Shown one piece after another: positions 9,452-15,606 of a stretch of DNA of 22,738 bases; position 1 is the first letter of the stretch, and each line of letters opens with the position of its first letter. The position numbers and the translations under genes are program-made. Under the pieces are notes generated by a model. The model saw nothing but the letters and a program-made list of their open reading frames with translations, searched no databases and was not told where the DNA came from. Source of the stretch: an uncultured Ruminococcus sp. (GTDB taxonomy: Bacteria; Bacillota; Clostridia; UBA1212; UBA1255); assembly GCA_902782885.1 (NCBI GenBank), contig CACZOW010000174.1:1-22738 (forward strand), read 5' to 3'.

Positions 9452-9480
9452 AATATATCATATTACAGTGCGGTTGGCAA
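9452..9480 (-). promoter_or_regulatory. Promoter of the GH78 rhamnosidase gene
   Basis: Read on the - strand, TTGCCA (9475-9480) and TATATT (9452-9457) are spaced by exactly 17 bp, each one base from consensus. The promoter sits in the 129-bp gap between the kinase stop and the GH78 start, so GH78 can be transcribed apart from the upstream genes. No clear terminator precedes it, so read-through is also possible. Confidence 0.6.
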
Positions 9481-9545
9481 CCATGTTTAGTCGTGCCGTC
9501 AGACGATACGCACTTATTTTGCAGTCTATCGACGTGTCGGACTGT

Positions 9546-10451
9546 TCAGTCGATCGGCACAGCGCTTTTAACGGTCGCCATATCCGGAATAGATTCCGCG
9601 GCGCCTGCTTTTGTTATCGAAAGGCCTGCGGCTCTGCCTGCGAGATCCATTGACTCCGCGACGGAACGACCTTCCGCCATTCCTGCAATGAAGTATCCGG
9701 TAAACGTGTCTCCGGCACCGGTGGTATCAACGCGTTTGCCGTAAGTATACGTCCGGCCGGTATATGTTTTACCGTCCGCGAGGCACAGTGCGCCGTATTT
9801 GCCCAGCGTCATTACGATATTTGACCCGGGGTATTTCGCGTGAAGCGCTTCAAGAACATCAGGCGCATCTATGCCTGAAACGCCTGCGAGCGTTTCTGCT
9901 TCTCCCTGGTTGACTATCATCCAGTCCAGCAGTGCAAGTCCGTCATATTCCGTGAGCGCGGCAGTGATGGGAGAGGGATTCAGAACGACAGTCATCCCTT
10001 TTTCGTGAGCGCGGTGGATCAGATAATTCACATTTGAGATCTCGTTCTGCAGGAGCAGACAGTCGCCCGCGTCAAAATGCGAGAGCGTTTCATCTATCTC
10101 ATCTGTTGTAACACAGCTGTTGGTGCCGCCGTATATGATAATGCAGTTCTCTCCGGAACCGACCACCTGGATAATGGCGTGACCGGTGGGAACGGTGCTG
10201 TCGATCCGCAGATAATCGCAATTTACTCCGGCATTTTCAAGAAATGTTTTAAGATCAATGCCGTCCGCTCCGATCTTGCCCCCATGGTAGATCTCCGCCC
10301 CGGCCCGTGCCAGCGCAACGGACTGATTAAGACCTTTGCCGCCGGTGTGGAGTGCACAATCAGCTGCGGACAGCGTCTCTCCGGCTTTTACGAAAGCCGG
10401 CATCCTGTACACGTGGTCAATGTTCAATGAACCGTAATTCAGTATCTTCAT
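9546..10451 (-). CDS. PfkB-family sugar kinase, ribokinase-like
   Basis: 301 residues, the usual ribokinase length. PfkB signature 1 is visible as GGKGLNQSVALARAG (37-51) and signature 2 as DTTGAGDTFTGYF (242-254), with Asp248 the expected catalytic base in the anion-hole motif. NQGE at 181-184 is the nucleotide/Mg-binding motif of ribokinases. It phosphorylates a sugar or nucleoside at a primary hydroxyl using ATP. Ribokinase is the closest group by motif, but related kinases share all these signatures. It lies 15 bp downstream of the EEP-family gene, hence surely co-transcribed. Rhamnose itself is normally phosphorylated by an FGGY kinase (RhaB), so this kinase probably handles another sugar released by the cluster. 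Confidence 0.85.
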   Translation of the reverse strand: MKILNYGSLNIDHVYRMPAFVKAGETLSAADCALHTGGKGLNQSVALARAGAEIYHGGKIGADGIDLKTFLENAGVNCDYLRIDSTVPTGHAIIQVVGSGENCIIIYGGTNSCVTTDEIDETLSHFDAGDCLLLQNEISNVNYLIHRAHEKGMTVVLNPSPITAALTEYDGLALLDWMIVNQGEAETLAGVSGIDAPDVLEALHAKYPGSNIVMTLGKYGALCLADGKTYTGRTYTYGKRVDTTGAGDTFTGYFIAGMAEGRSVAESMDLAGRAAGLSITKAGAAESIPDMATVKSAVPID

Positions 10452-10466
10452 GGCGAAACCTCTCTT

Positions 10467-11267
10467 TCAGCACTCGGCGGTGATAAGCACCGGGCAGTGG
10501 TCGCTCAATATCATTGCCGCTTCATCAGTGATAACGCGATACGAACCGATGCGGATCTTACCGCCCCGAAAAACTATGTGGTCGATAGAATATTTGTTTT
10601 CTTTATTTGAAGGCTGCGCAGGGACATAAAGCCCCGACTCTGCATCATATCGCGGATTCTTATGATCTGTGCGGACAAAATCCACGCGCTCCGCGGCATA
10701 CAGTGATGAACAGAAGATCCCATTTGCAGCAAGTATCTCAAATGCACCTGATCCAATGTCACAATTGAAATCGCCCCCGCAAAACGCGGGTATTTCAGTT
10801 CCGGCAAGGATGCGGATAAATTCTGCCAACTCAGCTGCGCTCTTCCGCCTGACTTCGTTGCCTTTTTCACTCTGAGCGTAATATAAATGAGTGGAAAGTG
10901 CCGCAAAAGACTCGCCTCCGGTTTTGTCTCTGAGTACTGCGCCGCTGACTGATTTAGACAGGTAGTCATTGGGACCGGAATACAGTCTGAACAGACTGCG
11001 CAGCTCCTCGAAACGATTGGAATTGTACAGCAGCGGAGTGTAGTTAAGAGGGTTTCCGCCGAGGTCCGGAGCGCTCACTGCATAACCGAGCGCAGGCAGA
11101 CCGATCTTCATGACGTCGCATTCATGCCAGTGGGGATGAGCTTCCTGAAGCATCAAAATATCAGGGCGGTAGCGGCTTACTATTGACATCAGCGCACGGT
11201 CGCGGCCCCGCACGGGGTTGCCGAACACATCCGCCCAAATATTGCTCGTCATCAATGATAATTTCAT
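10467..11267 (-). CDS. Endonuclease/exonuclease/phosphatase (EEP) family hydrolase
   Basis: 266 residues forming one EEP fold. The family's metal and catalytic residues are all present: Asn9 (SNIW), Glu42 (LQEAH), His127 (STHLYY), Asp166 and Asn168 (GGDFN), Asp229-His230 (SIDH) and the catalytic His257 (SDHCP). It is a Mg-dependent phosphodiesterase or phosphomonoesterase. Members cleave DNA, sphingomyelin, inositol phosphates or other phosphoesters, and the substrate cannot be told from motifs. AAGGAGG stands just before the ATG. There is no signal peptide. Being embedded between glycosidase and kinase genes suggests a phosphorylated sugar or glycolipid head-group substrate rather than DNA; this is inference. 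Confidence 0.85.
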   Translation of the reverse strand: MKLSLMTSNIWADVFGNPVRGRDRALMSIVSRYRPDILMLQEAHPHWHECDVMKIGLPALGYAVSAPDLGGNPLNYTPLLYNSNRFEELRSLFRLYSGPNDYLSKSVSGAVLRDKTGGESFAALSTHLYYAQSEKGNEVRRKSAAELAEFIRILAGTEIPAFCGGDFNCDIGSGAFEILAANGIFCSSLYAAERVDFVRTDHKNPRYDAESGLYVPAQPSNKENKYSIDHIVFRGGKIRIGSYRVITDEAAMILSDHCPVLITAEC

Positions 11268-11300
11268 CTTGACCTCCTTAAAATGAGACAGACATTTTAG

Positions 11301-12533
11301 TCAGCGATCTCCGCCGATCCTGCTGCTGAGCCATACATAAACGCCCGCTGTCCAGCCCAGAATGGCCGGCGTTTCATATTCTGTAGTCACGGAGACTGCT
11401 TCATTGGCAGCGTCGTACTTCTCCCACAGAGATCCGGTAGCGTCGAAAACATTCTGCACCGTGTGCAGGTATTTCGCGGCAACCCGCTCCGCGTCGCCTT
11501 TCAGCCCCGCGTTTTCCAGCGCCGTGTACGCAAAATAAACATTTGAAGGCCACATCGCCGGATAATCCCACTGAAGATATCGGGCATTTTCGCCCCTGTA
11601 CTCGCAGCTTGAAATACCGTAGAGCAGTTCCAGACGGCGCAGTACCTCGGACGCGGATGCCGGGTCGCTGTCTATGCCTAACGCGTACGGATAGAAGGAG
11701 ATACAGCTCAGGACAGGGGAGAACCGGTCCGATTTGAAGTCATAATCATAGTATATGCCGGTCGAACTGTCCCGCAGGTATTTACGTATTTTATCTTTGC
11801 GGTCGGAGGCGGCTTTGCGCAGTGCCGCGGCTTCTTTGTTTCTGCCGCGGATCGTCAGCATTTCGGACGCTTTGCTCTCTGCGTCGTACAGCAGACAGTT
11901 AATGTCCAGGTGCACGTATCGGCTCGGTGCGAATCGCTTTTCGCCGTACGGGAAGCGCGGGTTAAAATCCCAGCCGCTCTCCGCAATGGAATAGAGTTCG
12001 TTCGCCAATTCGGCGCCTTCTTCGGGCGAGGCATACTTTTCACCGACCCGGGCCGCCAGCCAGCCCGCGGAACTGTACAGCATCTGTCTGGTACAGTTGT
12101 TGCCGAACGCGCACAGCCCGTCGAATACGGTCCTGTCTGTTTGAAAAAAGTTCAGTTCCCGCAGTATAGCGTCAATATATTTATCGATTATTGCGGGATC
12201 GTTTCGGAATTTGTAAAGATCGTATACCCCGCGTGTGAAAAGCGGCGGCTGCGAACGGTCCAGCAGATGGTTTGCGTTGGGCATGTAACCGAGATTGTTT
12301 ATAAACCAGCATATTATGTCCAGGTTGTTTTCCGCTTGCGCGTCCCTGCCGGTAAGCATCAGGCCCAGATTTGTGAAATAAGTATCCCAGTAGTAAAAGT
12401 CTGTAAAAGTATCGCGAGCGCATGGCACCGTAAACGGCTTCGGCAGTCTCACCATGCCGTGGATCGTGTCTTCCGGCTGACGAACGGTTTTGTCCCAGTT
12501 TTCTTTGATGTATTTGATTATACGGTCCTCCAT
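11301..12533 (-). CDS. GH37-family (trehalase-like) glycoside hydrolase
   Basis: 410 residues from ATG 12533, preceded by an AAGGGGG ribosome site; an in-frame start 69 bp upstream would overlap the previous gene and lacks such a site. Trehalase signature 1 is recognisable as P-x-A-R-D-x-F-x-D-F-Y-Y-W-D-x-Y (37-52), and signature 2 as QWDYPAMWP (321-329). The ESGWDF motif places Asp189 at the GH37 catalytic acid, and EYETPAILGWTAGV near the C-terminus contains Glu385 as candidate base. It is shorter than typical periplasmic trehalases (about 500 residues), has no signal peptide and has Cys-Ala in place of the Gly-Gly of signature 1. A specificity other than trehalose is therefore possible. 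It lies between the XRE/ImmA pair and the EEP gene on the same strand. Confidence 0.8.
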   Translation of the reverse strand: MEDRIIKYIKENWDKTVRQPEDTIHGMVRLPKPFTVPCARDTFTDFYYWDTYFTNLGLMLTGRDAQAENNLDIICWFINNLGYMPNANHLLDRSQPPLFTRGVYDLYKFRNDPAIIDKYIDAILRELNFFQTDRTVFDGLCAFGNNCTRQMLYSSAGWLAARVGEKYASPEEGAELANELYSIAESGWDFNPRFPYGEKRFAPSRYVHLDINCLLYDAESKASEMLTIRGRNKEAAALRKAASDRKDKIRKYLRDSSTGIYYDYDFKSDRFSPVLSCISFYPYALGIDSDPASASEVLRRLELLYGISSCEYRGENARYLQWDYPAMWPSNVYFAYTALENAGLKGDAERVAAKYLHTVQNVFDATGSLWEKYDAANEAVSVTTEYETPAILGWTAGVYVWLSSRIGGDR

Positions 12534-12552
12534 GATTATCCCCCTTTTTACT

Positions 12553-12587
12553 GTAATTACGCGAGCGAGTCGCGCGCAGGTAATCAC
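12553..12587. promoter_or_regulatory. Dyad element between immA-like and GH37 genes (possible operator)
   Basis: The 65-bp gap holds CGCGA-N5-TCGCG (12560-12574), flanked by GTAATTAC (12553-12560) and GTAATCAC (12580-12587). The arrangement resembles an operator or a small RNA hairpin, but no -10/-35 is visible and no U-run follows, so its role is unproven. Confidence 0.3.
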
Positions 12588-12598
12588 CCGGATCGCCG

Positions 12599-13150
12599 TC
12601 ACGCGATCCAGCAGTTTTCGTCCAGAAATATTTGTTTTTTTAAAAAGTCGCTGTTGGGAGCGAGCGGTTCTTTCTCAAGCTTTCCGGTCCGGTAAAGCGC
12701 GTGTAATTTGATCAGCACAAGGTTCTCGTCAGTGTCCGTCACACCTGCGATATGTCTGGCGTCGTATCCGTATGCCTTAGCCAGATCCAGCACCGCGTCG
12801 TCGTCCAGCAGCAGATGCGCGGCGAACAGGTTGGCCTCGTTCTCGCTGATGCTGACACTGTCGAAAAAGCCGAATTCGCGCATGCAGTTTCCGGCGGCCA
12901 ACTTTCGGTGCAGTGTGTCGTGCCCGAGTTCGTGCGCCAGCACAGTGTTCATCTGACGGCGGTCAAGTTTGCTGTTAACTATTATGATACGGTTCTTCCA
13001 GTTATACGTGTATAACCCCAGCAGCCGATCCAGCTCGCCGCTGTAGAACAGCTTTATATTCTGATCTTTTATAATCGTCAGCGGATCCCGCGAGCCGGCT
13101 CTGGCCGCCAGCCGGTTTGCCGCTTTGTATATTTCAGAAGCTCGGCTCAA
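12599..13150 (-). CDS. ImmA/IrrE-family zinc metallopeptidase
   Basis: About 183 residues with the diagnostic zinc-protease motif HELGH (73-77) and a downstream SENEANLFAAHLLL segment supplying the third ligand Glu (about 105). The chosen start is TTG 13150, 8 bp after a GGAGG site; an upstream TTG at 13177 with a weaker AAGGGA site is the alternative and adds 9 residues. ImmA of ICEBs1 cleaves the XRE repressor ImmR, and IrrE of Deinococcus cleaves the XRE repressor DdrO. The XRE gene directly upstream (32-bp gap) is therefore the obvious substrate. The protein is intracellular. No prophage or conjugative-element genes accompany it here; instead carbohydrate genes follow. Confidence 0.88.
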   Translation of the reverse strand: MSRASEIYKAANRLAARAGSRDPLTIIKDQNIKLFYSGELDRLLGLYTYNWKNRIIIVNSKLDRRQMNTVLAHELGHDTLHRKLAAGNCMREFGFFDSVSISENEANLFAAHLLLDDDAVLDLAKAYGYDARHIAGVTDTDENLVLIKLHALYRTGKLEKEPLAPNSDFLKKQIFLDENCWIA

Positions 13151-13182
13151 CAGACTCACCTCCGTCCGTGCCGGCAATTCTT

Positions 13183-13590
13183 TTATCCCTTGTATTTCCT
13201 TGGCGTGTATTTATCCACATTCTGCTGTTTGCACTCCCAGTACGCGTCCTGAAGCGCACGCATCACGCCGTCTTTTTCCTGCTCTGTCAGCTCGCCTCCG
13301 GCGAACAGACTGCGCATATTCTCGATCAGTTTTTCTGCCTGCTTGCGGCCGTGGAGCCCGTATTGCGCGTGTACTGCTTCCACGAACTCGTCGTTGTCAT
13401 TGTGAAGTTCGCCCGGCTCCACATTCAGCACTCTCGCCAGCAGGACATAAGTGTTCGGATTTTTGGGGTGGGTGCGTCCGATCTCATAATTGGATATGGT
13501 ATTTAATCCGAGCCCGGTCAGTTCCGCGAGCTCCGTCTGGGTGTATCCGCGGTCCAGACGCAGCTCCCTCAGCTTCTCTCCAAAGGTCAT
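13183..13590 (-). CDS. XRE-family helix-turn-helix repressor
   Basis: 135 residues. The N-terminal Cro/C1-type domain (about 1-60) contains the helix-turn-helix YTQTELAELTGLGLNTISNYE at about 16-36. The C-terminal half (75-135) is charged, probably helical, and could hold the oligomerisation and cleavage region. The start is ATG 13590 with AAAGGAG placed 9 bp upstream; a TTG 9 bp earlier falls too near that site. It is the first gene on the leftward transcript and is followed by its predicted protease. It is the best candidate for binding the repeated TTGTGAA sites around its own promoter. Confidence 0.9.
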   Translation of the reverse strand: MTFGEKLRELRLDRGYTQTELAELTGLGLNTISNYEIGRTHPKNPNTYVLLARVLNVEPGELHNDNDEFVEAVHAQYGLHGRKQAEKLIENMRSLFAGGELTEQEKDGVMRALQDAYWECKQQNVDKYTPRKYKG

Positions 13591-13658
13591 CGGCGTCAAC
13601 TCCTTTCTGCTTATATATTGCCTTAGTACGGTGCGCGCCCGTCGGCCTGCGTGGGCAA

Positions 13659-13688
13659 TTCACAAATTATTCCAAAATAATTTGTGAA
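13659..13688. promoter_or_regulatory. 13-bp perfect inverted repeat (operator or leader hairpin)
   Basis: TTCACAAATTATT (13659-13671) is repeated in inverse at 13676-13688 around a 4-nt spacer. Its outer ends are the TTCACAA/TTGTGAA half-site seen elsewhere in this region, which favours an operator. On the XRE transcript it would also fold as a strong hairpin within the 5' leader. No U-run follows in either direction, so it is not a terminator. Confidence 0.6.
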
Positions 13689-13694
13689 AACCTG

Positions 13695-13723
13695 TTGACA
13701 TTCACAACATGCCGGTGTATAAT
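13695..13723 (+). promoter_or_regulatory. Rightward consensus promoter for the 86-residue protein gene
   Basis: Perfect TTGACA (13695-13700), 17-bp spacer, perfect TATAAT (13718-13723). The spacer begins with a TTCACAA half-site at 13701-13707. The expected start of transcription is near 13730, giving a leader of about 155 nt before the ATG at 13886. Confidence 0.8.
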
Positions 13724-13727
13724 CGGC

Positions 13728-13744
13728 TCACAACTCACTTGTGA
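13728..13744. promoter_or_regulatory. Central operator dyad TCACAA-N5-TTGTGA
   Basis: TCACAA (13728-13733) and TTGTGA (13739-13744) form a symmetric site lying between the two facing promoters, on or next to both predicted transcription starts. A repressor bound here would block both. TTGTGAATGGTG at 13739-13750 is also repeated perfectly in inverse at 13785-13796, just upstream of the leftward -35. Confidence 0.6.
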
Positions 13745-13755
13745 ATGGTGAGGCG

Positions 13756-13784
13756 ATTATACAACAGAATTGCGAAATTGTCAA
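13756..13784 (-). promoter_or_regulatory. Leftward consensus promoter for XRE-ImmA and the carbohydrate genes
   Basis: On the - strand a perfect TTGACA (13779-13784) and perfect TATAAT (13756-13761) are spaced by 17 bp. The expected start is near 13749, about 160 nt before the XRE ATG. A TTCACAA half-site lies at 13790-13796, directly upstream of the -35. All downstream genes to 9546 are on this strand without a clear terminator. Confidence 0.8.
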
Positions 13785-13885
13785 CACCATTCACAAAAAA
13801 GATTTCGACAAAATTCGACATGGCACGCGGCCGGATCCGGGGAAGGAAGCGGCCGGCTGCGTGCAACGCAGGGAGGTAGTTTAAT

Positions 13886-14146
13886 ATGGAATTTAAAAAA
13901 GTATATGTAAATGTAGTTGCCGAACACGGCGCGGACGGCAGCTGCAGACCACGCGCTATCCGGCTCGATACCGGTCAGTGTTTTGATGTTGATAATATGA
14001 AACAATGCTGCAGGGCGGCCGGCACCCGTGCGGGCGGATCGGGACTGAGGTATACTGTCACAGTCTGCGGCCGGGAGACATTTCTGTTCGACGAGGGCAA
14101 CGGCAGATGGTTCGTAGAGATGAAAGTACCGGAGATGCGGGCTTAA
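13886..14146 (+). CDS. Small conserved-looking hypothetical protein (86 aa)
   Basis: 86 residues, preceded by GGGAGGT 8 bp before the ATG and by a consensus promoter with a 155-nt leader. The sequence is soluble, with alternating beta-like segments: KKVYVNVVAEHG, RPRAIRLDTG, LRYTVTVCGRETFLFDEGNGRWFVEM. The pattern G-x-x-R-P-R-x-I, a G-G-x-G-x-R-Y-T-V turn and a terminal RWFVE resembles a family of short uncharacterised Bacillota proteins that I recall only vaguely, so no name is given. The only + strand gene near the XRE/ImmA pair, it is a likely target of that regulator. Confidence 0.75.
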   Translation: MEFKKVYVNVVAEHGADGSCRPRAIRLDTGQCFDVDNMKQCCRAAGTRAGGSGLRYTVTVCGRETFLFDEGNGRWFVEMKVPEMRA

Positions 14147-14178
14147 AAAAGCGGTGCCCGGGGGAGCAGCGCGCCGCT
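14145..14178 (-). terminator. Likely Rho-independent terminator of the pyr operon
   Basis: Read leftwards after the pyrI stop, AGCGG pairs with CCGCT (14174-14178 with 14150-14154), extended inward by a GC/GC pair after a 1x1 mismatch, and is followed by six T (14145-14150). The T-run overlaps the stop codon of the convergent 86-residue gene. The stem is short, so strength is uncertain. Confidence 0.5.
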
Positions 14179-14195
14179 GAAGGCTGTATCCGGCA

Positions 14196-14615
14196 TCAGC
14201 CTGACCATTTTGTTTCGCAGTACGCGCATCGATATACTTTATTGGCGCGGTCTGTAAGTTTGAATACCTGAGCAAGTTCCTGCTCGGAGGAGGTGATACA
14301 GCGCGGATTTTTGCAGCGAATAACGTTGGTGAGCGTTTCGGGCATATCGATAGAACGCTTCTCTACAAGTTTGCCGTGGCGGATAAAATTCACCGTCGCG
14401 CCGGGATCCACGAAGCCGATAATATCAATGTTGACGGGGATATCCGCGTCTATCTTGATAATATCCTTGCGGCCCAGTTTACGGCTGACAACATTCTTGA
14501 TGAGCGCGATCGATACGTCCAGCTCGTCCAGGCCGAGAAGTCTGTACAGCTTCATGCCCTGTCCGGCGGTGATGTGGTCAATAACTATTCCGTCCTGAAT
14601 GGAATCAATATTCAT
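14196..14615 (-). CDS. pyrI: Aspartate carbamoyltransferase regulatory subunit
   Basis: 139 residues from ATG 14615, which has AGGAGG 7 bp upstream; an in-frame start 54 bp earlier lacks one. The N-terminal allosteric domain (about 1-95) that binds nucleotides is followed by the zinc domain, with four cysteines C101, C106, C130 and C133 in the C-x4-C...C-x2-C pattern. This zinc site is needed for contact with PyrB. It is the last gene of the pyr operon, 50 bp after pyrB. The presence of PyrI indicates a feedback-regulated ATCase holoenzyme. Confidence 0.93.
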   Translation of the reverse strand: MNIDSIQDGIVIDHITAGQGMKLYRLLGLDELDVSIALIKNVVSRKLGRKDIIKIDADIPVNIDIIGFVDPGATVNFIRHGKLVEKRSIDMPETLTNVIRCKNPRCITSSEQELAQVFKLTDRANKVYRCAYCETKWSG

Positions 14616-14665
14616 ATTCGAACCTCCTGTAGTTTCGCGTATGTGAGGGCAATATCCGGCGTGCT

Positions 14666-15592
14666 TCAAACGATGCGGCCGGCGTCCCGAAGCAGCATGA
14701 GCATAAGCGCCATGCGCATGTACTTGCCGTTCAGGACCTGCTTGAAATAGCAGGCGCGCGGATCGTTATCCACGGCTACACTGATCTCGTTGACCCGGGG
14801 CAGCGGATGCAGCACGCACATATCCGGTCCGGCGAGCCGCAGTTTGTCCGGCGTTAAAATATAGCTGTCTTTCAGGCGCAGGTAATCCTCTTCATTGAAG
14901 AATCGCTCGCGCTGTACCCGCGTCATATACAGCAGATCGAGACCGGGCAGCGCCGATTCCAGATCGGTGGTCTGACGGTACGGGATGCCATTCGGTTTAA
15001 GCACACTGTCTTTGACGTAACTGGGCAGCTTAAGCTCCTCAGGGGAGATCAGCACGAATTGAACGTCAGGATACCGGGAGAGCGCGTTAATCAGTGAATG
15101 TACGGTGCGGCCGAATTTCAGGTCGCCGCAGAACCCGACGGTCAGACCGCCCAGACGTCCTTTCTCGCGGTAGATGGTGAGCAGGTCTGCCAGGGTCTGT
15201 GTAGGGTGGCAGTGCCCGCCGTCTCCGGCGTTGATCACCGGGATGGACGCATTATGCGCCGCGACCAGCGCCGCGCCCTCCTTCGGGTGGCGGATGGCAA
15301 TTATATCCGCATAGCAGCTGATTACTTTCGCCGTGTCTGCTACGCTCTCGCCCTTTGATGCGGAAGACGTGGCGGCGCCGGTGACGGACAGCACATTGCC
15401 GCCCAGCTCGTACATTGCCGCTTCAAAACTGAGGCGTGTGCGGGTGGAAGGTTCAAAAAACAGCGTTGCCAGCTTGAGTCCGCGGCACAGTTCCGCGTAC
15501 TCTTTCGGACGCGCGATTATATCCTGCGCAGTGGAGATCAGGGATTCGACTTCCTGAACGCTGAGATCGAGAATATCGATGACGTGTTTCAT
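14666..15592 (-). CDS. pyrB: Aspartate carbamoyltransferase catalytic subunit
   Basis: 308 residues, the normal length. It condenses carbamoyl phosphate with aspartate to N-carbamoyl-aspartate in pyrimidine synthesis. The carbamoyl-phosphate loop FFEPSTRTR is at 45-53, the mobile-loop Lys in SSASKGES at about 80, HPTQ at 129-132 and LHPLPR at 261-266. AAAGGAG precedes the ATG. It sits 14 bp after the pyrFE stop and 50 bp before pyrI, forming a continuous unit. Confidence 0.95.
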   Translation of the reverse strand: MKHVIDILDLSVQEVESLISTAQDIIARPKEYAELCRGLKLATLFFEPSTRTRLSFEAAMYELGGNVLSVTGAATSSASKGESVADTAKVISCYADIIAIRHPKEGAALVAAHNASIPVINAGDGGHCHPTQTLADLLTIYREKGRLGGLTVGFCGDLKFGRTVHSLINALSRYPDVQFVLISPEELKLPSYVKDSVLKPNGIPYRQTTDLESALPGLDLLYMTRVQRERFFNEEDYLRLKDSYILTPDKLRLAGPDMCVLHPLPRVNEISVAVDNDPRACYFKQVLNGKYMRMALMLMLLRDAGRIV

Positions 15593-15606
15593 ATATAGCT
15601 CCTTTG

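Noticed and set aside
11279..11299. TAAAATG/CATTTTA hairpin between the GH37 and EEP genes
   Set aside because: A 7-bp AT-rich stem without a U-run and within a 33-bp gap; too weak to call a terminator.
13125..13751. 208-residue + strand frame across the XRE gene and promoter region
   Set aside because: It is antisense to the XRE coding sequence and runs through both promoters and operators; Arg/Ser/Pro-rich with no recognisable domain.
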